DNA of 64,000 bases from Streptomyces wuyuanensis (GCF_900103455.1 NZ_FNHI01000027.1:62001-126000); one strand, 5' to 3'. Counted from the stretch's first letter, positions 51,702-60,491 are shown. The notes: generated by a model not told the origin, from the letters alone. Program-made: numbers and translations.

Positions 51702-52969
51702 CGCTTCTCCGTAAGCAGATCGGTGCGGATGGGGGCCGCGTCCGCCTGGGCGGGTGCGGGGGCGGGCGGTGTGTCGGGCTCCACGCCGAAGCGGAGCAGG
51801 GACCTCGCCCTGGCCTGCGCCTCCCGCAGCTCGCCGTAGCTGTCGGCGACCAGCAGCAGATAGCCGAGCTTGTGACCCGCCTGGGTGTAGCGCCGCACCC
51901 GGCTGCCCGGGCCCGCGAAGAGCCTCAGCTCGGCGGTCTGCGGCAGGGCGCGGACCTCGTCGGCGCCCTCGACGGTGCGCAGGATGCCGTCGGTGTCGGT
52001 GGTCAGGATCTGCAGCGCCGTCTTCTTGTCGTGGCGCGCCTGCAGTTCGAAGGGCAGGCCCAGTGCGAGGCGGAGCGCGGCCTCGTAGGTGTCGATGCCG
52101 TAGGCGTGCCGGACGAGCAGGGGCATTCCGTTGCCGCCGAGCCGGGCGCCCATCTCGATGAAGCGGATCTCCTCGGTGCGGTCGACCACGAAGTCGAAGT
52201 TGACCGGGCCGTCGGTGTGTCCGAGGGCACCGCAGACGTCCATGACCATGGAGCGCAGGGCGATCTCGGTGGCCGGCGCCAGTTCGGCCGGGACCATGTG
52301 CCCGGTCGTGATCATGCGGGGTGCGCCGGTGGTGCTGCGCTCGGTGACCGCGATCGTCGCCAGCTTGGCGTCGCGGAGGAACGCCTCGGCGGAAAGGTGC
52401 CGCCCGAGCAGCATCTCCTCGACGATCACCTCGCCCGAGAAGGAGTACCTCTGTGCCTCGGCGACGGCCTCCGGCAGCGCGGCCTGGTCGGCGACGACCT
52501 GGACGCCCTTGCTGCCGGAGGAGTCGCTCGGCTTCACGATCACGGGCAGCGGCAGGGCAGCGGCGGCGAGCCGCAGCTCCACCGGGTCCGCGGACTGGAT
52601 GTAGGCGTACGTGGGCAGCCCGAGCCGCTCCAGCACCTCGTGGAAGTACCCCTTGTCGACCGAGGCCCGGACCGCGTCCGGTGCCGGCTGGTGCGGGGTC
52701 CTCAGCAGCCGGCTCAGCTCGGCCACCGACTCCTGGGCGGCGTCGCTCGCCGGCGAGATCACCGCGGCGATGTCGAGGTGGCCGACCATGGCGGCGATCC
52801 GCTCCGGATCCCGCGTCGTCATGCACAGGAAGAGGTCGGCGGCGGAGGCACCGAGGGCGTCCGGGCGCTGGTCGACGCCGACGACTCCGTACCCGAGGCG
52901 GCGCGCCTCGTGGTAGGCGGGCAGCTGGTCCTCGCCTCCGCCCAGCACGAGGATGTGAGGCTTTGTCAT
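51698..52969 (-). CDS. ATP-grasp ligase
   Basis: 423 residues. An N-terminal pre-ATP-grasp domain (ILVLGGGEDQLPAYHEARRLG) precedes the ATP-grasp core: DKGYFHEVLERLGLPT, VIVKPSDSSGSKGV, EVIVEEMLLGRHLSAEAFLR, and the metal-binding FIEMGARLGGN. These enzymes join a carboxylate, as acyl phosphate, to an amine or thiol, typically making peptide-like bonds between amino acids. BesA in the beta-ethynylserine pathway is also an ATP-grasp enzyme. Substrates unknown. ATGA overlap with the GT2 gene. Confidence 0.9.
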   Translation of the reverse strand: MTKPHILVLGGGEDQLPAYHEARRLGYGVVGVDQRPDALGASAADLFLCMTTRDPERIAAMVGHLDIAAVISPASDAAQESVAELSRLLRTPHQPAPDAVRASVDKGYFHEVLERLGLPTYAYIQSADPVELRLAAAALPLPVIVKPSDSSGSKGVQVVADQAALPEAVAEAQRYSFSGEVIVEEMLLGRHLSAEAFLRDAKLATIAVTERSTTGAPRMITTGHMVPAELAPATEIALRSMVMDVCGALGHTDGPVNFDFVVDRTEEIRFIEMGARLGGNGMPLLVRHAYGIDTYEAALRLALGLPFELQARHDKKTALQILTTDTDGILRTVEGADEVRALPQTAELRLFAGPGSRVRRYTQAGHKLGYLLLVADSYGELREAQARARSLLRFGVEPDTPPAPAPAQADAAPIRTDLLTEKR

Positions 52970-53964
52970 GGCAGGTTCCCTGTCTGGAGCAGTGGCGCGG
53001 GCGCCGCCCGGCCGGTGGACTCGTTTCGGTAGGCGTAGAGGTCGTCCTGCGGCCGGACGGGCACGTTGGCCTCGCGGATCTGGTAGCGGGGCAGTCCGGC
53101 GCTGCCCCGCATGATCCGCACCATGTAGCGGGCGAGCAGGGCGAGCGCGCCCAGGCCGGCCGCGTGCAGCAGGACCGAGGCCAGCGCCAGCGGCTGGACG
53201 CCGCTGCCGGCCGCCGCCAGGGCCGTGGCCGCCGCCGCCGCGCCCAGCGCCGCGAGGTAGATCAGGGCGAGCGGCCGGTAGGAGAAGCCGACGAAGAGGT
53301 CGGCGGCGTGCCGGAAGAGCTTCCCCAGCGACCATTTGGGCCGCCCCGCCGCGCGCGGCGAGTGCGCCGTCTCCACCGTGGTGTACCTCGCGCCGATCAG
53401 GGGCAGCGTCGCGATGAAGTACGGGGTGCTGACCTTGCATTCGGCGACCTTGCGCGCCACCGAGGTGCGCACCACCCGGAACACCGAGGCGTGGACCGGG
53501 AGTTCGATGCCGAGGACCCGGGTGGCGATGGCCTGGTGGCCGACGGTGCCCAGCCGGCGGTACCAGGGGTCCTGCCGGCCGGTCCGGACCGCGAACACCG
53601 CGTCGTGGTCGTCCTCCACGGCCCGCCGGACGAGCTTGTGGAGTTCTTCGGGCGGCGACTGCAGATCGGCGTCGAGCTGTACGGTCCATTCCTTCGACGC
53701 GTACGAGAAGCCGGCGGTGAAGGCCGATTCGAGTCCGAAATTGCGGGCGAACGAGATAAAGCTGACGCGCGGGTCCTCGCGGGCTATGCGCTTGATGATG
53801 CCGAGAGTGCCGTCCGTGCTGCCGTCGTCGACGAAGAGGATTTCGGCATCCCCGTAACGGTACACCTCCTCCTTGATGCGCAGGTATGCCTGCTCTATGC
53901 ATTCCTCCTCGTTGAAACAGGGCACCATCGCGGTGATCGAAAGCGTGGCAGGCATCCTGGCCAT
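52966..53964 (-). CDS. GT2 glycosyltransferase, polyprenyl-phosphate type (ArnC/GtrB-like)
   Basis: 332 residues. GT-A fold with MVPCFNEEECIEQAYLRI, FVDDGSTDGTLGII, NFGLESAFTAGFSYA, the metal-binding QLDADLQSPPEEL and a WYRRLG segment, then two C-terminal helices (about 235-290). ArnC/GtrB/DPM1 enzymes move a sugar from a nucleotide donor to undecaprenyl phosphate at the membrane. With UDP-pentose-forming enzymes in the cluster, a pentose or uronate is a likely cargo. ATG 53964; an ATG three codons downstream is also possible. Confidence 0.88.
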   Translation of the reverse strand: MARMPATLSITAMVPCFNEEECIEQAYLRIKEEVYRYGDAEILFVDDGSTDGTLGIIKRIAREDPRVSFISFARNFGLESAFTAGFSYASKEWTVQLDADLQSPPEELHKLVRRAVEDDHDAVFAVRTGRQDPWYRRLGTVGHQAIATRVLGIELPVHASVFRVVRTSVARKVAECKVSTPYFIATLPLIGARYTTVETAHSPRAAGRPKWSLGKLFRHAADLFVGFSYRPLALIYLAALGAAAAATALAAAGSGVQPLALASVLLHAAGLGALALLARYMVRIMRGSAGLPRYQIREANVPVRPQDDLYAYRNESTGRAAPAPLLQTGNLP

Positions 53965-53999
53965 CGTCCGTCGCCTTTTCTGTTCGCACCCGGTCCGGG

Positions 54000-54755
54000 T
54001 CAGTCGAACATCGCGTTCATGGTCTCGTGGGTGGTCGCCTTCTGCTGGTCCGCGCGGCTGGCCCAGCAGGTGTTGAGGATGATGCGGGTCCTGTCGGCGT
54101 TCAGCGGGACCGTGCGGTGCAGGGTGGTGTCCGAACGCAGCAGGTAGAGGTCGCCCTTGGCGTGGCCGTAGCTGCGGATCGGGTGCTTCTGCAGGTAGTC
54201 CTCGACGCGCGGGTCGTCCTTGTTCCAGTCGGTGTGCGGGATGCACTGCAGCATGCCGCCGTACTCCAGCGACGGGGCCTCGATCAGCCAGATGACGGTG
54301 AAGCTGAAGTCGCCCCAGTGCCAGCCGTGGGTGTCGCCCTTCTGGTGCTGGCGGGTGATGATGTACTTCTCCTCGTCCCACGGGCAGCCCATGACCTCCT
54401 CCTTGGCGAGGCGGGAAAGGAAGCCCTTGAGCGCGGTGGACTCGTAGACGGCAGGGATCAGCGAGCCGTCGGTGGCGATCGCCTTCTGACCGACGGTGGA
54501 CATGTAGCGCGGGGAGTCCCCCGTCTCCTTGAGACGGATGTCGATGCGCTTCTGGTGGGTGTCGATCAGCTGGTGGGTCTCCGCGGCGACCGCGTCGAAG
54601 ACCTCCGGGGAGACCAGGCCGGGGAGCTTGACGTAGCCCTCGCGGCGGAAGTGCTGGGAGAGGCCGAGCACCTCGTGGTCGTCGGCGAACCGCTCCGCGA
54701 TGTTCTTCGCGATCAGCTCTTCGACATTCGCGGCGGTGATGCTGTTCTCGGTCAC
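54000..54755 (-). CDS. Fe(II)/2-oxoglutarate enzyme, likely BesD-type free amino-acid radical halogenase
   Basis: 251 residues, GTG 54755 with GGGGAAG 6 bases upstream. By fold it belongs with PhyH/cupin dioxygenases. The first metal motif is H146-W-G148, not H-x-D/E, followed by D149; the distal histidine is H213 in TTLHRTVPL and R224 lies near N228. From memory, BesD binds iron with H137 and H204, has G139 where hydroxylases have the carboxylate, and binds lysine with R74, E120, H134, D140 and N219. Here R83, E129, H143, H146, G148, D149, H213 and N228 all match at offset +9. Two other recalled contacts (T221, W239) differ, so substrate or site may not be identical. First gene of the - strand operon. 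Confidence 0.75.
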   Translation of the reverse strand: MTENSITAANVEELIAKNIAERFADDHEVLGLSQHFRREGYVKLPGLVSPEVFDAVAAETHQLIDTHQKRIDIRLKETGDSPRYMSTVGQKAIATDGSLIPAVYESTALKGFLSRLAKEEVMGCPWDEEKYIITRQHQKGDTHGWHWGDFSFTVIWLIEAPSLEYGGMLQCIPHTDWNKDDPRVEDYLQKHPIRSYGHAKGDLYLLRSDTTLHRTVPLNADRTRIILNTCWASRADQQKATTHETMNAMFD

Positions 54756-55081
54756 GGTGGACTTCCCCTCGAATAGGAGCTGCGGGATTTCCGGATTCGC
54801 GGCGGAAGTGCGCCGGCCCCGTTCTCCGCTGTTGACTCCTCGATTCTTGTGAACGCCCCTGCGGTCCGGTAGTGCCGAGCTCACCGATTGGGCATGAGAA
54901 AACCATCCGCCGGCCGGGCATGAAGATCTCACATGCCGTATGAGGAACTCACGGGCCCCCCGGCCGTGAAATACACACGCTTGCAGGAGCCGGTCCGTTG
55001 CGGTCAAATCCCAAAAGAAGCGGGGGGACTCATGGAACTCCGCCACGGGTGTACCGTGCGATTCCGGGGAGGAAAACAACG
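54756..55081. promoter_or_regulatory. divergent promoter region of the cluster
   Basis: 326 bp between the halogenase-like gene and the UDP-glucuronate decarboxylase gene, with AT-richer patches (54831-54860, 54961-55020). It should hold promoters for the - strand operon and the + strand gene. I see no clear palindrome or coding frame. Confidence 0.6.
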
Positions 55082-56062
55082 ATGACGAGAACAGCGGTGG
55101 TGGCAGGCGGTGCGGGATTTCTGGGCTCGCATCTGTGCGAACGGCTGCTCGCGGACGGCTGGCAGGTCTTCTGCGTGGACAATTTCGTCACCGGGTCCCC
55201 GGAGAACGTGGCCCATCTCGTCGGTGACGCGTTCCGGCTGGTCGAGGCCGATGTCACGGCGGGTCCGCCGGCGATCGAGGGTCCGGTCGACGCCGTGCTG
55301 AACCTGGCCTCGCCGGCCTCGCCCGTCGACTACCTCGAACTGCCCCTGGAGACCCTGCGGGTGGGTTCCGAAGGCACCCGGCACCTGCTGGACCTGGCGC
55401 GCGAGAAGGGGGCGAGGTTCGTCCTCGCCTCCACCTCGGAGACGTACGGCGACCCGCTGGTGCACCCCCAGCCGGAGACCTACTGGGGCAACGTCAACCC
55501 GGTCGGTCCGCGTTCGGTGTACGACGAGGCCAAGCGGTACGCCGAGGCGATCACGACGGCGTACCGCCGCACGTACGGCGTCGACACCGGCATCGTCCGG
55601 ATCTTCAACACGTACGGACCGAGGATGCGCGCCCACGACGGCCGCGCCGTGCCCACCTTCATCCGGCAGGCACTCGCTCGGCAGCCGATCACCGTAGCCG
55701 GCGACGGCTCGCAGACCCGCTCGCTGTGCTACGTCCCCGATCTGATCGACGGCATCGTGCGGATGACGGAGTCGGACCTGGCGGGACCGGTCAACCTCGG
55801 GAACCAGGAGGAGATCTCGGTCCTCAGGCTCGCCGAGTGGATCCGGGAGCTCACCGGGTCCACCTCCGACATCGTGCACGTGCCGCGCCCCACTGACGAT
55901 CCGTCGGTCCGCCGACCCGACACCACGAAGGCGCGCGAAGGACTCGGCTGGACCGCTCAGTTCACGACGGAGCGCGGGCTGACCGCGACGATCGACTGGT
56001 TCCGCACCCGGCCGGACGTAGGCCTGGAGGGCCTGCAACTCGCGGGTGCAGAGGAAATGTAG
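55082..56062 (+). CDS. UDP-glucuronate decarboxylase-like SDR (UDP-xylose synthase)
   Basis: 326 residues. GGAGFLGSH at 9-17, VLNLASPASPVDYLELPLETLRVGSEGT, the catalytic ASTSETYGDPLVHPQPETYWGNVNPVGPRSVYDEAKRYAE with T-S-E and Y-x-x-x-K, and RIFNTYGPRM. These blocks are diagnostic of UXS enzymes that oxidise and decarboxylate UDP-GlcA to UDP-xylose or its 4-keto form. ATG 55082 has GGGGAGG upstream. It works downstream of the UDP-glucose dehydrogenase at 60549. Confidence 0.9.
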   Translation: MTRTAVVAGGAGFLGSHLCERLLADGWQVFCVDNFVTGSPENVAHLVGDAFRLVEADVTAGPPAIEGPVDAVLNLASPASPVDYLELPLETLRVGSEGTRHLLDLAREKGARFVLASTSETYGDPLVHPQPETYWGNVNPVGPRSVYDEAKRYAEAITTAYRRTYGVDTGIVRIFNTYGPRMRAHDGRAVPTFIRQALARQPITVAGDGSQTRSLCYVPDLIDGIVRMTESDLAGPVNLGNQEEISVLRLAEWIRELTGSTSDIVHVPRPTDDPSVRRPDTTKAREGLGWTAQFTTERGLTATIDWFRTRPDVGLEGLQLAGAEEM

Positions 56063-56149
56063 AACCCACTGGCACCGTTCGGCGGAGGAGCAACGGGATC
56101 GGGGGCAGGCGTGTCGCGTCGGGTGTCGGCGGTCGTGGGAGGTCGGCGG

Positions 56150-57145
56150 TCACAGGTTCACCCAGCCCTTGCTGGTGGCGAGCACGCCCGCCTCGAACCG
56201 GCTGCGCGCGCCGAGACGCTGCATCAGATCGGCGGTGACGCGCCGTATGGTCCGCACCGAAACGCCCAGTTGGCGGGCGATGGCCTCGTCCGTCAGCCCC
56301 TCCGTGAGCAGATCGAGCACGGCCCGCTCCGGCGGGGTCAGCGGGCCTTCGGTGCCGGCCACCGCGTCGGCGGCGCTCTCGCCGAGCGGCTGCGCCTGCT
56401 GCCAGGTCTGCTCGAACAGGGCGAGCAGCGCGGTCAGCGCTCCGGTGCCGTTCAGCACCAGCGCCCCCATGTCGGCCGCGGCCGGGTCCATCGGCACGAT
56501 CGCCCTGCTGCGGTCGTAGATGAGCATGCGCAGCGGCAGCCGGGGCACGGTGCGCACCAGTCCTCCGCGCTCCCCCAGCCAGGCCACGTACTCCCTGGTC
56601 GCGGGGGAGTTGCGACAGCTGTCGAGGAAGATGTACCGGAGCCGTACCCCCCGGTCGCTGGTCGAGGTGTCCAGCGGCCGGGCGGCCTCCAGGTGGGCCT
56701 CGCTCTGGCCGCCGCCCGGGACGAACGCCGCTATCTCGCTGGTACAGGTCCCGGCCAGATGCTCGATCTTCGATTGGATCTGGTCCATGGACCGCAGCTT
56801 CTGCACCTCGGTGACGTCCTGCCCGCCGGTGGCACGGATGTCGGCGAGCATCCCGGCCACCGCGACCCGGCTCGCCCTGATCTGCCGCTCCCGCTCCAGG
56901 AGTTCGGTCTCCTGGCTGGCGAGCAGCGACGTCAGGCCGAGCTCCGGGTCGACGGGGCGGCCGGGACCGCCGTCCGCCGAAGGCCGTACGAGGGACAGCG
57001 CGGCCAGCCGGTCCAAGGCCGAACGCGCCCGCTCCTCCGGCCATCCCAAAGCCTCCGCGAGGCCGGAAACGGCCCCCGGCCCGTCCTTGAGCATCACGCG
57101 GTAGACCGCTTCTTCATCCGGGCCGATCCCCAATCGACCAAGCAT
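56150..57145 (-). CDS. TrmB-like plus LuxR-HTH transcriptional regulator
   Basis: 331 residues. An N-terminal TrmB-type winged helix (LGRLGIGPDEEAVYRVML ... ALGWPEERARSALDRLAALSLV), a middle ligand-binding region (about 110-250), and a C-terminal LuxR HTH (LTPPERAVLDLLTEGLTDEAIARQLGVSVRTIRRVTADLMQRLGARSRFEAG). This architecture is typical of cluster-situated regulators in streptomycetes. ATG 57145 has GGGGGAGGGG upstream. It is convergent with the UXS-like gene. Confidence 0.9.
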   Translation of the reverse strand: MLGRLGIGPDEEAVYRVMLKDGPGAVSGLAEALGWPEERARSALDRLAALSLVRPSADGGPGRPVDPELGLTSLLASQETELLERERQIRASRVAVAGMLADIRATGGQDVTEVQKLRSMDQIQSKIEHLAGTCTSEIAAFVPGGGQSEAHLEAARPLDTSTSDRGVRLRYIFLDSCRNSPATREYVAWLGERGGLVRTVPRLPLRMLIYDRSRAIVPMDPAAADMGALVLNGTGALTALLALFEQTWQQAQPLGESAADAVAGTEGPLTPPERAVLDLLTEGLTDEAIARQLGVSVRTIRRVTADLMQRLGARSRFEAGVLATSKGWVNL

Positions 57146-57363
57146 GTTTCCCCTCCCCCAGGGCGGCGGTGGATCGCACCGCACAGCACTTCCGCGCCCG
57201 TGGTCACGGACGTGGATGCGGCCGCACACTCTACGCGATGGCCGAATCCGGACGGCAGCGTTTCCGGCCTCGGGGACAGGGTTGTCACCAGCTGCGCGGG
57301 AGCCGGAAACACAGGCGCCGCGGTTGGCACGGTCCTCCGGCCCGGCTGCGCGGCGGGGCGGCC

Positions 57364-57687
57364 GTGTACCTCGTAGACGTCCGGCTGGAATCCCCGGCGC
57401 ACCTCTCCCCGGCCGACGTGCGGGTCCTCCTGTCGGAGGCGGCCCGTCCCGGCGACGGGGTGGAGCACATCTATGTCCAGCCGGCGCCGCCGTCCGCAGG
57501 GGCACTTCCCCGGGACACGGCACCGCCCCTCGATGTCGTGCTCTTCCTCTCCCATCTCACGCTCACCGAGTCGGAACGTGCCGCCGACACGGTGCTGCGG
57601 CGCTGCACGACCGGGGGCCTGCGGTTCAGGAGGGTCTCGGCGATGCCGCTGACGCTGCTGGTGGAGCTGCTGGGCCTGGAGGGCTGA
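57364..57687 (+). CDS. small protein, unknown
   Basis: 107 residues from GTG 57364, without a strong ribosome-binding site. Strand-helix pattern YLVDVRLESPAHLSPADVRVLL ... DVVLFLSHLTLTESERAADTVLRRC. I recognise no family; it resembles small proteins that accompany LuxR regulators. It could start further upstream. Confidence 0.55.
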   Translation: MYLVDVRLESPAHLSPADVRVLLSEAARPGDGVEHIYVQPAPPSAGALPRDTAPPLDVVLFLSHLTLTESERAADTVLRRCTTGGLRFRRVSAMPLTLLVELLGLEG

Positions 57688-57819
57688 CCACGGGCACCGG
57701 GGCGCGGTGCGGGCGCACGGCCGGTGGGCAGCCGCCGGCCGCTCCGGGCGGTGCGGGCGCCCGGCTGGGCGTTCCGGCCCGGGGACGCGTCCGGCCCGGG
57801 GACGCGTCCGGTCGGCGGA

Positions 57820-57855
57820 CGTGTCCTCGTCCTGCCATTGCAGGACGAGGACACG
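57820..57855. terminator. 16-bp perfect hairpin
   Basis: CGTGTCCTCGTCCTGC (57820-57835) pairs fully with 57840-57855 around CATT. It probably ends the transcript of the 107-residue gene; there is no T tract. Confidence 0.65.
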
Positions 57856-57940
57856 GGAAACCTCTGGGCAAGCCCGTCGGTCCCGAGCAGAGTGGTCTCA
57901 CCGGGACAGAGCGCCGGTCGACGGGCGAAGGCGCTCATAA

Positions 57941-57961
57941 CCGTCCGACACGGTCGGACGG
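57941..57961. promoter_or_regulatory. palindrome upstream of the peptide-SARP operon
   Basis: CCGTCCGAC, ACG spacer, GTCGGACGG: perfect 9-bp arms ending 45 bp before the peptide start. An operator-like site, directly after a CATAAC hexamer. Confidence 0.5.
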
Positions 57962-58006
57962 CGCACCCGGATCACACAGCTCAGCCGATGCGTCCAGGGG
58001 GGACCC

Positions 58007-58207
58007 ATGCAGACTTTCAACCGTGCCAAGCGCAAGACGGCGTTCGCGGCGGCCGCGCTCTCCGCCGTCCTCGTGGGGGCCGGAGCGGTGGCCGGGGCGG
58101 TGGGTGGCGCGGGGGCGTCCACGGACCACCGGGCCGCGACCGTGGCCGACCGCTCGCACGGCAAGCCCGCCGACGAGGCGAGGAACGGCAACATATGGGG
58201 CCCGTGA
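58007..58207 (+). CDS. small secreted peptide precursor
   Basis: 66 residues with AGGGGGGA just upstream. N-terminus MQTFNRAKRKTAFA is basic, followed by a hydrophobic core (AAALSAVLVGAGAVAGAV) and an A-x-A type cleavage site (GAGA-ST). The mature part would be about 29 residues, polar, ending NGNIWGP. Its last 13 bases overlap the SARP gene. No cysteine or lanthipeptide core. A signalling or cell-surface role is inferred from the coupling to a regulator. Confidence 0.7.
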   Translation: MQTFNRAKRKTAFAAAALSAVLVGAGAVAGAVGGAGASTDHRAATVADRSHGKPADEARNGNIWGP

Positions 58208-60198
58208 CCACGGTGACCTCCGCGGAGACGCTGCATCTGAACCTGCTCGGTCCGGTCGAGGCCCACCGCGGCGGCACTCCGGTCAGACTGGGCGGGCCCA
58301 AGCCCCGCACGGTGCTGGCCGCGCTGCTCCTCGCCCGGGGCCGGGTGGTCAGCGACACCAGACTGACCACGCTGCTCTGGGACGACCGACCGCCCGCCAC
58401 CTGCCCGGCCCAGCTCCACACGTACGCCTCCCGCGTACGCCATCTGCTGGGCCCCGGCATCGCGGTGGAACGCCGCCGCCCGGGCTATCTCATCAGGCTG
58501 CCGGAACAGGGCGTGCGCGTCGACCTGCTGGAGTTCCAGAAGCGGGCGGCACGCGGAACCGAGGCCCTGGCCGCGGGCGATCCGGCGACCGCCGCCCGTG
58601 AACTGCGCCGCGCCCTCGCCATCTGGCGGGGCGCGGCACTGGGCGGGGTCTGCGATCCGCTCGCCGACGCCGAGCGCGACCGGCTGGAGGAAGAACGCCT
58701 CGTCAACCTGGAACGGCGCATCGACGCCGACCTGGAGCTGGGACGGCACTCCGCGCTCATCCCCGAACTCATCGCGCTCATCGCCGCCGATCCGCTGCGA
58801 GAGGGGCTGCGCGGCCAGCTGATGACCGCGCTGTACCGGTCGGGGCGGCAGGCCGACGCGCTCGCCGCCTACCGGGCCGCCCGGGCCACGCTCGCCGACG
58901 AGCTGGGCCTGGAGCCCTCGGCCGAACTGCGTCGGCTGCACCAGGCGTTGCTGACCGGACACCCGTCGCTGCTGCCGCGTTTCCCGCGGGACGCCGCGCC
59001 GGAGGCGTCCGCATCACCCCCGCCGGCCGTGGCAGCGGCCGCGCAGTCTCCTGCGGCCCCGGTTCCGCGGGTGGTGCCTCCACCGGCACCGGCCACACCC
59101 TCGCCGGGACGCGCGGACCGGCACCAGGCGCCGGCCGAACTGCCGCCCGCGCCCGCGGACTTCACGGGGCGGGACCAGGAGGTCATGCGGCTGGGCACGG
59201 CGCTGACCGGTCGCCGCCCGCGCCGGCCCGACCAGGCGGTCCACGTGGTGACCGGCATGCCCGGCATCGGCAAGACGGCCGCGGTGCTCCAGACCGCGCA
59301 CCGCGTCAGGCGCTCCTACCCGGACGGGCAGATCCACCTCGACCTGCGCGGCTCCGGCCCCGAGCCGCTTGAGCCGGCGGACGCGCTCGGCGAACTGCTG
59401 CGCCTGGTGGGCGTTCCGGCGCCCCTCGTCCCGGCCGCCCTCGACGAGCGCATCCGCGCCTGGCGCACCCGTACCGCGGACAGGCGGCTGCTGCTGGTGC
59501 TCGACGACGCGGCCGACGAACGCCGGCTGCGTCCGCTGCTGCCGGTGACCGACGGCTGCTCGGTGCTGATCACCAGCCGCTCGGGGCTGTACGCGCTGGA
59601 GGGAGTGAGCCGTACGGTACTGACGCCGCTCGCGCCTCCCGAGTCGCGGACCCTGTTCGAGAAGCTGGCCGGCCGCTCCCGAACCGGCGCCGAACCCGCC
59701 TCTGCGACCGCCCTCGTCGACGCCTGCGCCGGGCTGCCGCTCGCCCTGCGCATCGTCGGCTCGAAGGTCGCGGCCCGGCCGCAGTGGACGCTGTCCCGAC
59801 ACGCCGACCGGCTCACCGACCCCGACCGGACCCTGGCCGAACTCGCCTTCTCCGACCTGTCGTTGCGCGACCGCCTCATGGACGCGTACCGCCGGCTCGA
59901 GCCCGCCGCCCGCCGGGCGCTGCGGTTCCACTCGGCGCTGGGCCCGAATCCAGTGCCCGCCGCCACGGCCGCGCGCGCCCTGGGGACCGGTACCGAGGAG
60001 GCCGAGGAGCTGCTCGCCGACCTCGCCGCCGTCCACTGGGCCGAAGTGGCGGGCCGGCACGGCGAACACGCGTACCGGCTGCACCCGCTTGTCCGGCTCT
60101 TCGCCCGCGGCATGCTGGCGGAGGAGGAAGGCGCCGTCCCCCGTGTGTTGCCGGTGCGCTCCTCCTGGGCACTGACCAGAACGGGCGACACGGCCTGA
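58195..60198 (+). CDS. SARP-type regulator with NB-ARC domain
   Basis: 667 residues. OmpR-like winged helix (LHLNLLGPVEAHRGGTPVRL ... LWDDRPPATCPAQLHTYASRVRHLLG) and BTAD domain (95-250), a Pro/Ala linker, then NB-ARC with Walker A GMPGIGKT near 355 and LLLVLDDAADERR. It lacks the TPR region of AfsR. ATG 58195 has GAGGAA 9 bases upstream; GTG 58204 overlaps the peptide stop and is an alternative. Likely pathway-specific activator. Confidence 0.9.
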   Translation: MGPVTTVTSAETLHLNLLGPVEAHRGGTPVRLGGPKPRTVLAALLLARGRVVSDTRLTTLLWDDRPPATCPAQLHTYASRVRHLLGPGIAVERRRPGYLIRLPEQGVRVDLLEFQKRAARGTEALAAGDPATAARELRRALAIWRGAALGGVCDPLADAERDRLEEERLVNLERRIDADLELGRHSALIPELIALIAADPLREGLRGQLMTALYRSGRQADALAAYRAARATLADELGLEPSAELRRLHQALLTGHPSLLPRFPRDAAPEASASPPPAVAAAAQSPAAPVPRVVPPPAPATPSPGRADRHQAPAELPPAPADFTGRDQEVMRLGTALTGRRPRRPDQAVHVVTGMPGIGKTAAVLQTAHRVRRSYPDGQIHLDLRGSGPEPLEPADALGELLRLVGVPAPLVPAALDERIRAWRTRTADRRLLLVLDDAADERRLRPLLPVTDGCSVLITSRSGLYALEGVSRTVLTPLAPPESRTLFEKLAGRSRTGAEPASATALVDACAGLPLALRIVGSKVAARPQWTLSRHADRLTDPDRTLAELAFSDLSLRDRLMDAYRRLEPAARRALRFHSALGPNPVPAATAARALGTGTEEAEELLADLAAVHWAEVAGRHGEHAYRLHPLVRLFARGMLAEEEGAVPRVLPVRSSWALTRTGDTA

Positions 60199-60260
60199 CG
60201 GCAGGCTCGTGAAAGCCCCGCGCAAGCAACCCGAGACCCGAGAAACGAGGCAGGTCGCTC

Positions 60261-60491
60261 ATGCCGAGCCCTTCCGGCTTCAGCTACGAAGCCCGCGCCG
60301 ACGGCACCATCGTCATCACCCATCGCCGCCGGAAGGCCGCGACGCTGCGCGGCAACCGTGCCGCTCAGTTCGCCGAGGAGGTGGAGTCCGGCGACGCCCA
60401 GGAGGTGATGGCGCGCTGGACGGGCTCGTACAAGTTCGGCAACGAGCGCACCGCCCGCAACCACCCCAGGAACAAGGGGCGCCGCGCCTGA
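60261..60491 (+). CDS. small basic conserved protein, unknown
   Basis: 76 residues, ATG with GAGGCAGG upstream. Contains YEARADGTIVITHRRRKAATLRG and a basic C-terminus NHPRNKGRRA; a probable nucleic-acid-binding or ribosome-associated small protein, but I know no family function. Confidence 0.65.
   Translation: MPSPSGFSYEARADGTIVITHRRRKAATLRGNRAAQFAEEVESGDAQEVMARWTGSYKFGNERTARNHPRNKGRRA

Larger units (their letters stand above)
57688..58006. promoter_or_regulatory. 319-bp regulatory gap before the peptide-SARP unit
   Basis: It contains a duplicated GGGGACGCGTCCGG (about 57781 and 57799), a 16-bp hairpin and a separate 21-bp palindrome, listed separately. No credible coding frame. Confidence 0.6.

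Noticed and set aside
54000..54755. Plain phytanoyl-CoA dioxygenase / hydroxylase annotation
   Set aside because: The metal motif has Gly where a hydroxylase needs Asp or Glu, and residue spacing follows BesD.
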